DNA of 64,000 nt from JBCBUE01 sp039818285 (GCA_039818285.1 JBCBUE010000002.1:1-64000); one strand, 5' to 3'. Counted from the first letter of the stretch, positions 34,856 to 44,184 are shown. Numbers and translations are program-made. The notes: generated by a model not told the origin, from the letters alone.

Positions 34856-36076
34856 ATGAATATTCACGAGTACCAGGCGCGCGAACTCCTCGAGCAGCAC
34901 GGCATCCCCGTCCCCCCCGGGATCGTCGTTGAGACCGCCCAGGACGCGGCCAAGGCCTACGAAGAGCTCACCAAGCGCTACGGCGCCACGCTGGCCGTCG
35001 TCAAGGCCCAGGTCCACGCCGGCGGCCGCGGCAAGGGCGGCGGCGTCAAGCTCGTCCGCTCGCCCGAGGAGGCCCACGAGGCCGCCAAGACCATCCTCTC
35101 CAAGAACCTCGTCACCCCCCAGACCCCGCCCGAGGGCGTCCCGGTCAACAAGCTCCTCGTCGCCGCCGGCGTCGACATCGTCAAGGAGTACTACATCGCG
35201 ATCACGATCGACCGCTCGATCGGCATGCCCGTGCTCATGGCCTCGGCCGAGGGCGGCATGGACATCGAGGAGATCGCCGAGACCCACCCCGAGGCCATCA
35301 TCCGCCAGCCGGTCAGCTCGGTCGCCGGCCTGCGTGCCTACGAGGCTCGCAAGCTCGCCTACTTCCTGGGGTTCCACGGCGGGCAGGTCCGCCAGGCCTC
35401 CAAGATCATCACCCAGCTCGTCGAGCTCTTCCTCGAACGCGACTGCTCGATCGCCGAGATCAACCCCCTGATCGTCACCCCGCCCTCCACCGAGCACCCC
35501 GACGGCCGCGTCCTGGCCATCGACGCCAAGCTCAACTTCGATGAGAACTCCGTCTACCGCCAGGAACAGCTCAAGGCTTTCCACGACCCCGCCGAGGAAG
35601 ACCCCGACGAGGTCGCCGCCCGCAAGTACGGCCTGTCCTACATCGCCCTCGACGGCAACATCGGCTGCCTGGTCAACGGCGCCGGCCTGGCCATGGCCAC
35701 CATGGACATCATCAAGCTCCACGGCGGCGAGCCCGCCAACTTCCTGGACGTCGGCGGCTCGGCGACCGAGGAGGCCGTCACCGAGGCCTTCCGCATCATC
35801 CTCAACGACCCCAAGGTCAAGGGCATCCTCGTCAACATCTTCGGCGGCATCGCCAAGTGCGACACCATCGCCGCGGCCATCATCACCGCCGCCAAGGAAG
35901 TCGGCTTCACCGTGCCGCTGGTCGTCCGACTCGAGGGGACCAACGTCGACAAGGCCCGCGAGATGCTCGAGGCCGCCAAGGCCGACATCCCCACCCTGCA
36001 GACCGGCCGCGACATCACCGAGGCCGCCAAGCTGATCACCTCGGCCATCGGCGTCGGCGAGCCCGCGGGGGCGTAA
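34856..36076 (+). CDS. sucC: Succinyl-CoA ligase, beta subunit
   Basis: Nucleotide-binding subunit of succinyl-CoA synthetase (TCA cycle substrate-level phosphorylation). 406 residues, close to the usual ~390. MNIHEYQARELLEQHGIPVP opens the ATP-grasp fold; VVKAQVHAGGRGKGGGVKL binds the nucleotide, and the C-terminal domain shows ALDGNIGCLVNGAGLAMATM, FLDVGGSATEEAV and ILVNIFGGIAKCDTIA. sucD does not follow: the next gene is an MFS transporter on the other strand. A leaderless-type promoter element precedes the ATG. Confidence 0.97.
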   Translation: MNIHEYQARELLEQHGIPVPPGIVVETAQDAAKAYEELTKRYGATLAVVKAQVHAGGRGKGGGVKLVRSPEEAHEAAKTILSKNLVTPQTPPEGVPVNKLLVAAGVDIVKEYYIAITIDRSIGMPVLMASAEGGMDIEEIAETHPEAIIRQPVSSVAGLRAYEARKLAYFLGFHGGQVRQASKIITQLVELFLERDCSIAEINPLIVTPPSTEHPDGRVLAIDAKLNFDENSVYRQEQLKAFHDPAEEDPDEVAARKYGLSYIALDGNIGCLVNGAGLAMATMDIIKLHGGEPANFLDVGGSATEEAVTEAFRIILNDPKVKGILVNIFGGIAKCDTIAAAIITAAKEVGFTVPLVVRLEGTNVDKAREMLEAAKADIPTLQTGRDITEAAKLITSAIGVGEPAGA

Positions 36077-36096
36077 GCCCGCGGTTCAACGACCGG

Positions 36097-37764
36097 TCAG
36101 GCCGCCTTGCGCGGATCGTTCTTCGACCGCCCGGCCAGGGTGCGGCGCTTGCTGATCACCTGCAGCCGAAGGCCCCGCACCGACCGCCGCGCGTACCGGC
36201 CGGGCACGATCGCCAGGTCGCGCACGCTCGTGTACGCCGCGGTGGAGGTCAGACGCAACGCCTGCGTCGCCGACTTGGCCTCGGGCTCGTGGAACCGCGA
36301 GACAAACAGCACCGCCACCCCGCGCAACGCCATGCTGATCACCAGCAGGACGCCGTGATAGGTGATCGTCAGGTCGATCCACGTCAGTTCCAGCCGGATG
36401 TCGTGCAGCCAGCCGGCGATGGCCGCGCCGAACACGCCCGACAGCCCGCCGCCCAACGCCACCGCCAGCGAGCAGGCCGCGAGGTAGGACGCGCCACCCG
36501 GCGCTTCGCCGGCCCGTCCGTCGGCCGCCCGGGCGGCGTCCGAGCGACGCGGCCGGCTGGTCTCCCCCAGGTCGATCATGAAGTTGATCATCGCCAGTTG
36601 CACCGCCGCCCACGCCATCACCACCACCAGCACGATCGCGTACGGCAGCAGCCAGCGGTCCGGCGTCATGAACAGCCACCCGATCCCGCCCACGCTGATC
36701 ACCCAGCCCGCGATCATCATCGTCGGCTTCTTGCCGTGGCTGTCGATGAACCGCCCCCAGAACGGCATCGCGATCATCGTCATGATCGGCGGGATCGAGA
36801 ACATCAACGCGTTGACCCCGGCCGTCGTGAACCCGCACTCGTCGATCAGGTACAGCGTCACGTACGTCGGGACGTAGCCGATCGCCAGGTTAAACACGAA
36901 GAAAAACCCCAGGTAAGGCCACAGCCGGCGGTCGCGAAGCGGCTTGGCCAGCGTGCCGAAGAGCCGCGCGTCGGGGTTCGTGATGTCGGCGTGGTGGTCG
37001 GGCATCGGCAGGAAACACGCGATGTCGATCGCGCCGGCGATCCCCGCCACGACAATCAACGCCGACCCCATCACCAGCAGCGCGTCGCCCTCACTCAGCC
37101 CCCACCAGCTTTGCAGCACGCCGGATCGATCCAGCAGCCACGCCGAGACGAACGACGCGACGACCACCACCACCGTGCCGAGGTTGCCCCGCAGCGCCAT
37201 GTAGCGCCCTCGGATCGGACGCGGGATCACGTCGCCCATCCAGTTCATCCACGCCGGCCCGCAGCTCTGCAGCAGCAGCCACCCCAGCACGCTGCACGCC
37301 CCGTACGCGATCGCCCACGTCGGCCCGACGTCCGGCAACAGCCACGGCACCAGCCCCGCCACCACCCACATCAGCCGACCCGACATCCCCGTCACCAGGA
37401 ACAACAGCCGACGGTGCCCCCACCGCTCCATCGCGTACGCCACCGGCAGCTGACCCAGCGCCCCCACGAACGGCGCCGCCGCCAGCAGCCCAAAGCCCCA
37501 CTCCGGCATGCCCAGCGACCGCGCGTATTGAACGGCGACCGCGCTGGTTACGATCGCCAGCCAACCCGCGCCGAACAGCCACGCCACCGTCACGATCACC
37601 AGCTGCTTGCGCCGCGTGCTCGCGTCGGCGACCAGGCTGCGGCGGTGCCGCCGGCCGAAACGCAACAGCCGATCCATCACCCCGAAGCGTGGCTCGGAGC
37701 GTTCGCCGCGCCCCGCGGGCAGCGACGCGGCCGCCGTGGCGGCATCGGTTGGAGGGCGATTCAC
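36097..37764 (-). CDS. MFS transporter
   Basis: A 555-residue major facilitator with about 12 membrane segments (for example VIVTVAWLFGAGWLAIVTSAVAVQYA, GALGQLPVAYAMERWGHRRL, YLGFFFVFNLAIGYVPTYVT, FSIPPIMTMIAMPFWGRFID). ERWGHRR and GRFIDSHGKK are the family loop motifs after helices 2 and 8. Long cytoplasmic ends: a polar N-terminus and a basic tail from about residue 490. A 30-residue Ala/Arg/Gly insert follows helix 10. Start is set at GTG 37764, with GAGG six bases upstream; ATG 37677 is an alternative. Substrate unknown. Confidence 0.85.
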   Translation of the reverse strand: MNRPPTDAATAAASLPAGRGERSEPRFGVMDRLLRFGRRHRRSLVADASTRRKQLVIVTVAWLFGAGWLAIVTSAVAVQYARSLGMPEWGFGLLAAAPFVGALGQLPVAYAMERWGHRRLLFLVTGMSGRLMWVVAGLVPWLLPDVGPTWAIAYGACSVLGWLLLQSCGPAWMNWMGDVIPRPIRGRYMALRGNLGTVVVVVASFVSAWLLDRSGVLQSWWGLSEGDALLVMGSALIVVAGIAGAIDIACFLPMPDHHADITNPDARLFGTLAKPLRDRRLWPYLGFFFVFNLAIGYVPTYVTLYLIDECGFTTAGVNALMFSIPPIMTMIAMPFWGRFIDSHGKKPTMMIAGWVISVGGIGWLFMTPDRWLLPYAIVLVVVMAWAAVQLAMINFMIDLGETSRPRRSDAARAADGRAGEAPGGASYLAACSLAVALGGGLSGVFGAAIAGWLHDIRLELTWIDLTITYHGVLLVISMALRGVAVLFVSRFHEPEAKSATQALRLTSTAAYTSVRDLAIVPGRYARRSVRGLRLQVISKRRTLAGRSKNDPRKAA

Positions 37765-37900
37765 GGGAACCTCGATCGGCCAGGGGGTAGCCGCCACGAC
37801 CAGGACAGTGGTCGCGCGAAGGTTAGCAGCGATCGCTCGCTCGCCAACCCCCCTCCCAATAATTTTGAGGTTTTTCTCGCCGGCGACGACCACCGGCAAA

Positions 37901-37974
37901 CGGGCCAGGAGGGACTCGAACCCCCAACCTGCTGATCCGAAGTCAGCTGCTCTATCCAATTGAGCTACTGGCCC
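37901..37974 (-). tRNA. tRNA-Arg (anticodon TCG)
   Basis: A 74-nt cloverleaf on the minus strand. Acceptor GGGCCAG with CTGGCCC, D arm GCTC/GAGC, anticodon stem GCTGA/TCAGC with loop CTTCGGA (anticodon TCG, reading CGA), T loop TTCGAGT, discriminator G. CCA is not encoded. No clear terminator follows. Confidence 0.95.
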
Positions 37975-38242
37975 AGTTTGACGGGCCAATATAAGCCCAC
38001 CCCCGACCGCCCGCGACGCCCCCGTCCGCCCCTCTGCCTCAACCCGACGGCCCGCCCGCCGATAAGTCGCCCGCGGCCGCGCCACGCCCTTCAGCACACG
38101 CCGACGCTCGCCCGACCCCGACACGGCCAATAACCGCCGCGACTCGCCCAATCTGCCCAGCGGGCTTAAGTGGAACAGCCGGCCCACCGATGAACCCAAC
38201 GCCCTCAGATCGGCTTGACGCCGACAGGAACCGCGTGCCGCC

Positions 38243-38893
38243 ATGGCCAAGACGCCCTCACCCCAGCCCGACAACGACCGCGTCGCCCTCCTGGGCGGCC
38301 GGCCGACCGCCGCGTACCCGCTGGCCAAGCGGGCCTTCGACATCGCCGGCTCGGCCCTGGCCATCGCCCTGCTCAGCCCCGTCCTGGCCTTCTGCGCCGC
38401 CTGGATCAAGCTCGCCGACGGCGGCCCGGTGCTCTACCGACAGTGGCGTACCGGTCGCGGCGGCTGGCTCTTTGTCATCTACAAGTTCCGCACCATGCGG
38501 CTCGACGCCGAAAAGGGCGGCGCCCGCTTCGCCTCGGCCAACGACAGCCGGATCATCCCCGGCTGCGCCTGGATGCGACGATCGCACGTCGACGAGCTCC
38601 CCCAGCTCTTCAACATCCTCAAGGGCGAGATGAGCCTCGTCGGCCCCCGACCCGAGCGGCCCGAGATGATCGAGCAGCTCCGCCCCGACATCCCCGACTT
38701 CGAGGCCCGCCTCGACGCCACCCCCGGCCTGACCGGCCTGGCCCAGGTCGCCGCCGGCTATTCCAACGACACCGAGGGCATGCGGACCAAGCTCCGCTAC
38801 GACCTCGCCTACCTGCGGCGACGCTCGTTGCTCGCCGACGCCCACGTGGTCGTCAAGACCGTCCCGAAGTTCTGGGACCACGCCGCGTGCTAA
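38243..38893 (+). CDS. Undecaprenyl-phosphate sugar phosphotransferase (short WecP/EpsL type)
   Basis: Starts exopolysaccharide repeat-unit synthesis by moving a sugar-1-phosphate onto undecaprenyl phosphate at the inner membrane. 216 residues: the short monotopic form (bacterial sugar transferase domain only). RAFDIAGSALAIALLSPVLA is the membrane helix; the catalytic core has YRQWRTGRGGWLFVIYKFRT, the LPQLFNILKGEMSLVGPRPE signature, and PGLTGLAQV. AGGAA lies nine bases before the ATG. The stop overlaps the upstream start codon of the export protein gene. It leads the EPS operon. Confidence 0.92.
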   Translation: MAKTPSPQPDNDRVALLGGRPTAAYPLAKRAFDIAGSALAIALLSPVLAFCAAWIKLADGGPVLYRQWRTGRGGWLFVIYKFRTMRLDAEKGGARFASANDSRIIPGCAWMRRSHVDELPQLFNILKGEMSLVGPRPERPEMIEQLRPDIPDFEARLDATPGLTGLAQVAAGYSNDTEGMRTKLRYDLAYLRRRSLLADAHVVVKTVPKFWDHAAC

Positions 38894-38913
38894 TGCCGAT
38901 CCGGAGAGTCCCC

Positions 38914-39684
38914 ATGGCCGCCACCCGACACCCCTTCCGCCGTCTCGCGCCGCTCGCGACCCTCGTCGCCGTCGCCGCCGCCTGGCTCGGCGGGTGCGCG
39001 CCCACCTACACCGACTACGCCGCCTTCGTCAAAGAGCCTCGCCCGGAAGTCACCTCCACCGACTACCGCATCGGCCCGCCCGACGCCATCACCATCCAGT
39101 CCAAGCGCGTCCGCGAGATCAACGGCCAGACCGCCACCGTCGCCCCAGACGGCACCGTCATGCTCCCCCTGCTCGGCCGCATCCACGTCGCCGGCAAGTC
39201 CCCCGAAGAGCTCTCCGAGCAGCTCTCCTACATGGCCCGCGACTACTACGAGGACGCCGACGTCACCGTCTCCGTCGCCCGCTTCGCCTCCAAGAAGATC
39301 TTCATCTTCGGCGAGGTCGCCGCCCCCGGCCCTTACCCCTACTTCGGGGCCAACACCGTGCTCGAAACCATGTCCCGCGCCCAGCCCACCCGCCTGGCCG
39401 ACCCCGAGAAGATCCAGGTGCTCCGCCCCAGCCCCGACGGCGACGTCCGCAAGCGCATGACCATCAACCTCAACGACATGGTCAAGAAGGGCGACACCAC
39501 CCTCGACGCCGTCCTTGAAGAGGGCGACATCCTCTACATCCCGCCCAACCCGCTCGCCTCCGTCGGCCTGGCCTTCCAGCAGGTCCTCCTGCCGATCCAG
39601 CCGATCGCCCAAACCATCCGCGCCCCGTCCGACATCTACGACGACACCGTCGCCCCCGGCGCCTACCCGTCCGAAGACAACTAA
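38914..39684 (+). CDS. Polysaccharide export lipoprotein (Wza-like)
   Basis: Outer-membrane export channel component for exopolysaccharide. 256 residues. A lipoprotein signal is clear (ATLVAVAAAWLGGCAP, lipobox LGGC). The poly-export domain begins at DYRIGPPDAITIQ and includes APDGTVMLPLLGRIHVAGKS; an SLBB-type domain follows at KKIFIFGEVAAPGPYPYFG. ATG 38914 is preferred because GGAGAG lies six to seven bases before it; ATG 38893, overlapping the previous stop, would add seven residues. It matches the short exporters of XrtA-type EPS loci. Confidence 0.92.
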   Translation: MAATRHPFRRLAPLATLVAVAAAWLGGCAPTYTDYAAFVKEPRPEVTSTDYRIGPPDAITIQSKRVREINGQTATVAPDGTVMLPLLGRIHVAGKSPEELSEQLSYMARDYYEDADVTVSVARFASKKIFIFGEVAAPGPYPYFGANTVLETMSRAQPTRLADPEKIQVLRPSPDGDVRKRMTINLNDMVKKGDTTLDAVLEEGDILYIPPNPLASVGLAFQQVLLPIQPIAQTIRAPSDIYDDTVAPGAYPSEDN

Positions 39685-39730
39685 CCACGCCCCGCAAGGA
39701 CGCGTCTCTCACCCGCCAACGGATGGCCCG

Positions 39731-41479
39731 ATGACCGACAAGAACGCACAACCCACCCACGCCCTGCTCGACGCCTGGGAGATCCTCCGTCGCTACCGCT
39801 GGCGGTTCGTGCTCCCCGCCTTCGTCCTCTCCGCCGTCGCGCTCGCCGTCAGCCTTTTCATCCCCCGCGTCTACAAGTCCGAGGCCACCTTCGAGCGCCG
39901 CCACGAGGTCGTCATGACCGACGTCGCCGGCTTCGGCCACCGAGGCCGGCACGCCAGCGAGTCCCGCGCCGCCGTCCTCAACGAGATCAAGAACCCCGCC
40001 GCCGTCGAACGCGTCGTCAACGCCATCGCCCCCGCGCTCCGCGAAGAGGGCCTGGTCGCCTCCTCGGGCCAGCTCAGCCGGCTCAAGTTCGAGATCGCCC
40101 GACACAGCGCCGTCGCCTTCGAGCTCTCCGACGCCGAACGCGACCTCATCCGCGTCTCCTTCAAGGCCGACCACCCCCGCACCGCCCAGCTCGTGGTCGA
40201 CGGCCTGGTCGCCGAGTACATCGACGCCGAGCGACGCGCCCACGAAGCCAAGATCGACGAGTCCGCCGACTTCTTCCGCGCCGAGGTCGCCCGCCACCGC
40301 GACACCCTCCGCGGCATCGAGACCCAGCTGCTCGACTTCGAGATGCAGCACGCCCGACTCCTGCCCGACTCGCCCAACAGCATCACCGACTCGATGTACG
40401 AGGAACGCCAGTCCCTCGAGGACGCCATCACCAACCGCAACGTCGCCGTCGGCCACGCCGAGTCCCTCGACGCCGCCCTCGCCGCCGAGCCCACGCACGT
40501 CGAGACCCTCGTCAACGCCAAGAACCCCGAGCTCACCCGCCTCGAAGGCGAACGCCGCGGCGTCGTCGAACGCATCAACGAGTACACCGACGTGCTCAAG
40601 ATGAAGGACGCCCACCCCGACCTCATCGCCGCCCGCACCCAGCTCGGCAAGATCGACGCCGCCATCGCCGCCGCTCCCCTCGAGGTGCTCGCCGAGCGCC
40701 AGCGCATCGCCAACCCCAAGCGAGCCGAGCTCGAGCTCCAGCTCACCCAGGCCCGCAGCCAGGCCAAGACCCTCACCGAGCGCGCCGCCCGGCTCGAGTC
40801 GCGCGTCAACGACCTGCAGAGCGAGTCCGACCACGTCTACCGGGTTCGCGGCCAGTACCGCGCCCTGCAGCGCGAGGCCGACGAGGCCCAACGTCAGCTC
40901 GCCTTCTGGGAGGACAACCTGCGAAACGCTCAGCTCGCCCTCACCGCCGAGGCCGGCAACATGGGCGTGCGACTCGGCGTCGTCCAGCCCGCCACCCGCG
41001 CCGTGCTGCCGATCTCGCCCGACCTCGGCCAGGTCATCGTCGCGGCGCTACTGCTCGGGCTCGTCGGCGGGGCCGTCAACGTCCTCATCGCCCACCGCAG
41101 CAACGACACCTTCCTCGACGGCGAGCACGCCGCCCAGGCCGTCGACCTGCACCTCTTCGGCTGCGTCAACGAGCTGGTCACCGCTCAGCACCGACGCGTG
41201 CAGAACCTGCGCAACGCCGTCATCTACCCGCTCAACGCCGCCGCGATCTTCCTCGTGCTCGCCACCCTCGTCGGCGTGCTCTACGTCGACCTCCGACGAC
41301 CCGACCTGCTCACCGGCTGGCTGCGGCTCGCCTCGGCCACCGCGGCCGAGACCCCCGCCGCCCCGCGCGTCGCCCCCGCCGCCACGCCCTACGTCAACCC
41401 CGACTACGCCCCGAGCGTCGCCGCCCCGGCCCCCGAGCCCCAGGACGCCCGCCCCGCCGCCACGACGCCGCCGGAGTGA
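39731..41479 (+). CDS. Wzz/GumC-type chain-length determinant protein
   Basis: Polysaccharide copolymerase controlling EPS chain length and export across the inner membrane. 582 residues. First membrane helix RFVLPAFVLSAVALAVSLFIP, then a long periplasmic region with heptad-rich coiled coils (roughly residues 150-420), a second helix LGQVIVAALLLGLVGGAVNVLIA and a third near the C-terminus (NAAAIFLVLATLVGVLYVDL). The cytoplasmic kinase domain is not fused; the separate kinase gene lies two genes on. The Ala/Pro-rich tail is unstructured. Same operon as the exporter. Confidence 0.9.
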   Translation: MTDKNAQPTHALLDAWEILRRYRWRFVLPAFVLSAVALAVSLFIPRVYKSEATFERRHEVVMTDVAGFGHRGRHASESRAAVLNEIKNPAAVERVVNAIAPALREEGLVASSGQLSRLKFEIARHSAVAFELSDAERDLIRVSFKADHPRTAQLVVDGLVAEYIDAERRAHEAKIDESADFFRAEVARHRDTLRGIETQLLDFEMQHARLLPDSPNSITDSMYEERQSLEDAITNRNVAVGHAESLDAALAAEPTHVETLVNAKNPELTRLEGERRGVVERINEYTDVLKMKDAHPDLIAARTQLGKIDAAIAAAPLEVLAERQRIANPKRAELELQLTQARSQAKTLTERAARLESRVNDLQSESDHVYRVRGQYRALQREADEAQRQLAFWEDNLRNAQLALTAEAGNMGVRLGVVQPATRAVLPISPDLGQVIVAALLLGLVGGAVNVLIAHRSNDTFLDGEHAAQAVDLHLFGCVNELVTAQHRRVQNLRNAVIYPLNAAAIFLVLATLVGVLYVDLRRPDLLTGWLRLASATAAETPAAPRVAPAATPYVNPDYAPSVAAPAPEPQDARPAATTPPE

Positions 41480-41484
41480 TCGCC

Positions 41485-42360
41485 ATGTACGAAGCCTTCT
41501 ACAAACTCAAACGACTGCCCTTCGAGAACACGCCCGACCCGCGGTTCTTCTTCGCCTCTGAGCAGCACCGCGAGGCGCTCGCCGCGATCGAGTACACCAT
41601 CCGCCTGCGCAAGGGCATCGTCCTGGTCACCGGCGACATCGGCTCGGGCAAGACCACCGTCGGCCGCACCATGCTCCAGCGCTGCGGCAACGCGGCCACC
41701 ATCGTCCAGCTCCTCCACGGCCACCAGACCGGCGGCGAGCTCATCCGCCACATCCTCCGCGCCCTCGACGTCACCGTCGACGACACCGACGACCACACCC
41801 GCATGCTCGAGCGGCTCAACCACCACCTGCTCGAGCAGAACCGCCGCGGCCGACCCGTCGTCCTCTTCATCGACGAGGCCCAGACCCTCTCCGACCCCGC
41901 GCTCGAAGAGCTCCGCCTCATCTCCAACTTCGACACCGACACCGCCAAGCTGCTCCAGCTCATCCTCGTCGGCCAGCCCGAGCTGCGCGACCGCATCGCC
42001 AGCCCCGCCATGTCGCCCCTGCGACAGCGCGTCGTCATGGCCAAGCAGCTCCGCCCGCTCTCGATCCACGACACCGCCGGCTACATCGCCCACCGCATCC
42101 GCGCCGCCTCGACCGACCCCAAGGCCGTCGGCGTCTCCTTCGCCGGCGACGCCATCCAGGCCCTCTACCAGTTCACCCACGGCGTGCCGCGACTCGTCAA
42201 CGTCGTCTGCGACAACTGCCTGCTCGTCGGCTACGTCCGCGAGGCCCGGCGGATCACCCCCGCCATGGTCAGCCAGGTCGTCGACGACATGGTCCCCAGC
42301 TTCGGCATGACCGCCGACGTCCACCGCGCCACCGACACGCCCTACAAGCTCGCCGGATAA
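41485..42360 (+). CDS. ExeA-type AAA ATPase of an EPS locus
   Basis: A 291-residue AAA ATPase. MYEAFYKLKRLPFENTPDPRFFF is the typical opening of the XrtA/PEP-CTERM-associated ATPase family, related to ExeA/GspA. Walker A is GDIGSGKTTVGR, Walker B PVVLFIDEAQTLSD, and LILVGQPELRDRI holds sensor 1. The ATG at 41485 is chosen over GTG 41476 since GGAG lies nine bases upstream and relatives begin at MYE. Its exact role in EPS export is not established. Confidence 0.92.
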   Translation: MYEAFYKLKRLPFENTPDPRFFFASEQHREALAAIEYTIRLRKGIVLVTGDIGSGKTTVGRTMLQRCGNAATIVQLLHGHQTGGELIRHILRALDVTVDDTDDHTRMLERLNHHLLEQNRRGRPVVLFIDEAQTLSDPALEELRLISNFDTDTAKLLQLILVGQPELRDRIASPAMSPLRQRVVMAKQLRPLSIHDTAGYIAHRIRAASTDPKAVGVSFAGDAIQALYQFTHGVPRLVNVVCDNCLLVGYVREARRITPAMVSQVVDDMVPSFGMTADVHRATDTPYKLAG

Positions 42361-42363
42361 GCC

Positions 42364-43476
42364 ATGGGTTACATCTTCGACGCACTCAACCGATCCGACG
42401 ACGAGCAGCGCCGCGACCCCGCGGCGACGCCGGGCGACCCCACGCCCCCGCCCCCCGCGCTCGACCAGGACGACGCGCTCGACGCGATCGAGAACGACTT
42501 CGCCTCGCCGCACGAGACCGACCGTCTCGACGAGGCCGACCCCGCCGACGAGCCCCGGGAAACCGGCGAGCCCGCCGTCGCTCACGACGAGACCGCCGAG
42601 CCCGCGGCCCCCCGCCCACTGACCCTCGCCCAGCCGCCCGAGCGCTCCTACGCCCGTCACGAGTCCCGCGTCGCCCCCGCGTCGTCCCCGGCGCCCGCCC
42701 GGTCGGCCGCCGACACCCCCAACGTCGCGCTCGGCGACGTCGACCAGCGCCTCGTCGTCATCACCGAGCCCGGCTCCATCATCGCCGAGCAGTACCGCTC
42801 CATCCGCACCGCCCTGCTCGCCCGCTGGCAGAACAAGCGCCACCTCCTGCACACCATCACCTCCGCCACCCCGCAGGAAGGCAAGACCATCACGTCGCTC
42901 AACCTCGGCCTGTCCTTCGCCGAGCTGCGCAACCGACGCACCCTCGTCCTCGAGTGCGACCTCCGCCTGCCCACCATCGCCAAGCTGCTCAACGTCGACC
43001 CCGGCGCCGGGCACGGCATCACCGACTACCTCCGCGGCGACGCCGACTACCGCGACGTCTTCCGCACCGTCGGCGACACCGGCCTGACCGTCGCCTGCGC
43101 TGGCAGCCGCGCCGACACCGACGCCGTCCAACTCCTGCACTCCCAGACCACCGCCGAACTGCTCGACAAGGTCCGCGCCGAGTTCGACCACGTGATCATC
43201 GACACGCCACCGGTCGTCGAGCTCGCCGACGCCGGCATCCTCGGCGCTCAGTCCGACGAAGTCCTGCTCGTCTCGCGCATGAACCGCACGCCCAAGGCCA
43301 TGATCGAGCAGGCCATCAGCACCCTGCAGAGCTACCACGCCCCGGTCGCCGGCATGATCGCGACCGACCAGCAGCGCACCCGCCGACGCAGCTACCAGTA
43401 CCGCTACGGCTATCGCTACCGCTACGGCTACCACTACGGCAAGCCCGAGGGCAAGCCCGGGCGCAAGGCCGCCTGA
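42364..43476 (+). CDS. Bacterial tyrosine autokinase (CpsD/Wzc-like)
   Basis: BY-kinase that cycles phosphorylation on C-terminal tyrosines to drive the Wzz-like partner. 370 residues. An acidic, Pro/Ala-rich N-terminal ~120 residues precede the kinase domain: EQYRSIRTALLARW, Walker A TSATPQEGKTITSLNLG, Walker A' TLVLECDLRLPTIAKLL, and Walker B HVIIDTPPVVELADAG. The A' motif has Glu-Cys-Asp instead of the usual Asp-x-Asp. The tail is a tyrosine cluster (SYQYRYGYRYRYGYHYG), the likely autophosphorylation site. It starts three bases after the ATPase gene. Confidence 0.93.
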   Translation: MGYIFDALNRSDDEQRRDPAATPGDPTPPPPALDQDDALDAIENDFASPHETDRLDEADPADEPRETGEPAVAHDETAEPAAPRPLTLAQPPERSYARHESRVAPASSPAPARSAADTPNVALGDVDQRLVVITEPGSIIAEQYRSIRTALLARWQNKRHLLHTITSATPQEGKTITSLNLGLSFAELRNRRTLVLECDLRLPTIAKLLNVDPGAGHGITDYLRGDADYRDVFRTVGDTGLTVACAGSRADTDAVQLLHSQTTAELLDKVRAEFDHVIIDTPPVVELADAGILGAQSDEVLLVSRMNRTPKAMIEQAISTLQSYHAPVAGMIATDQQRTRRRSYQYRYGYRYRYGYHYGKPEGKPGRKAA

Positions 43477-43562
43477 CCCGCCACCATCGGCCACGGGGCG
43501 GAGGTGAGAAACCCCCCGGCACGACACGCCACCCCATCGCTCCCGTCACGGAAGACGACGCC

Positions 43563-44153
43563 ATGCCCGACAACGCGCCACGCCTGCTGATGGTCGCCCA
43601 CGCCACGCCTCGCCCCGTCTCCGACGGGCCCAACGGCCGGCTCTGGCGCTTCGTGACCCAGTTCGCCAAGCGCGGCCACCTCAAGCTGCTCACCCTGATC
43701 GATCGACCGATCAACCAACACGACTGGCGCACGATCCACGACGCCGCGCCCGACACCATGCTCGTCCGCCGCGGCCGACTCGCCCGGTACGCCCGCCTGC
43801 CCCACGCGCTCGACGCGCTGCTCGACGAGGCGCCGTTCCACATGACCGTCCTCTCGGCCCCGTCGCTCATGAGCCTGAGACACGCCTTGCCGCAGGCGCC
43901 CATCGCCGTCGACTTCGCCGGCTGCCGGGCCCGGCCCGGCCTCGCCCAACACGCCGACGCCACGCCCGACTTCGCCCTGCTCGACCACCCCGACACCGCC
44001 GGCCCAACCATCGACGCCGTCCCGCCGCAACGCCGACTCACCGGCCCGCCCGAGACCGTCGCCCCCGACCTCGTCGCACGCCTCTACGCCGACCCCCGCG
44101 CCGACAAGATCGCCGCGCCCGTCCAACCCACCTTCGCACGCCGCGCCGCCTGA
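43563..44153 (+). CDS. GT4-like N-terminal domain, probably truncated glycosyltransferase
   Basis: A 196-residue protein. Its opening (RLLMVAHATPRPVSDGPNGR, then FVTQFAKRGHLKLLTLIDR) resembles the acceptor-binding half of GT4 glycosyltransferases, particularly those of XrtA-type EPS loci, and AVDFAG fits the end of that half. The donor-binding C-terminal domain (with its E-x7-E motif) is absent; after ~145 residues the sequence becomes Pro/Ala-rich. It is either a decayed gene or a free-standing domain. GGAAG lies about eight bases before the ATG. Last gene of the EPS operon. Confidence 0.6.
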   Translation: MPDNAPRLLMVAHATPRPVSDGPNGRLWRFVTQFAKRGHLKLLTLIDRPINQHDWRTIHDAAPDTMLVRRGRLARYARLPHALDALLDEAPFHMTVLSAPSLMSLRHALPQAPIAVDFAGCRARPGLAQHADATPDFALLDHPDTAGPTIDAVPPQRRLTGPPETVAPDLVARLYADPRADKIAAPVQPTFARRAA

Positions 44154-44184
44154 CCGTCACGCCCGGGACGCCGCCAACGGGCGG

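Noticed and set aside
37765..38409. N-terminal extension of the MFS transporter to 770 residues
   Set aside because: It would read through tRNA-Arg and gives an Arg-rich tail unlike any transporter.
43390..43440. Short tandem repeat near the end of the kinase gene
   Set aside because: It encodes the tyrosine-rich autophosphorylation tail; not a mobile or CRISPR-like repeat.
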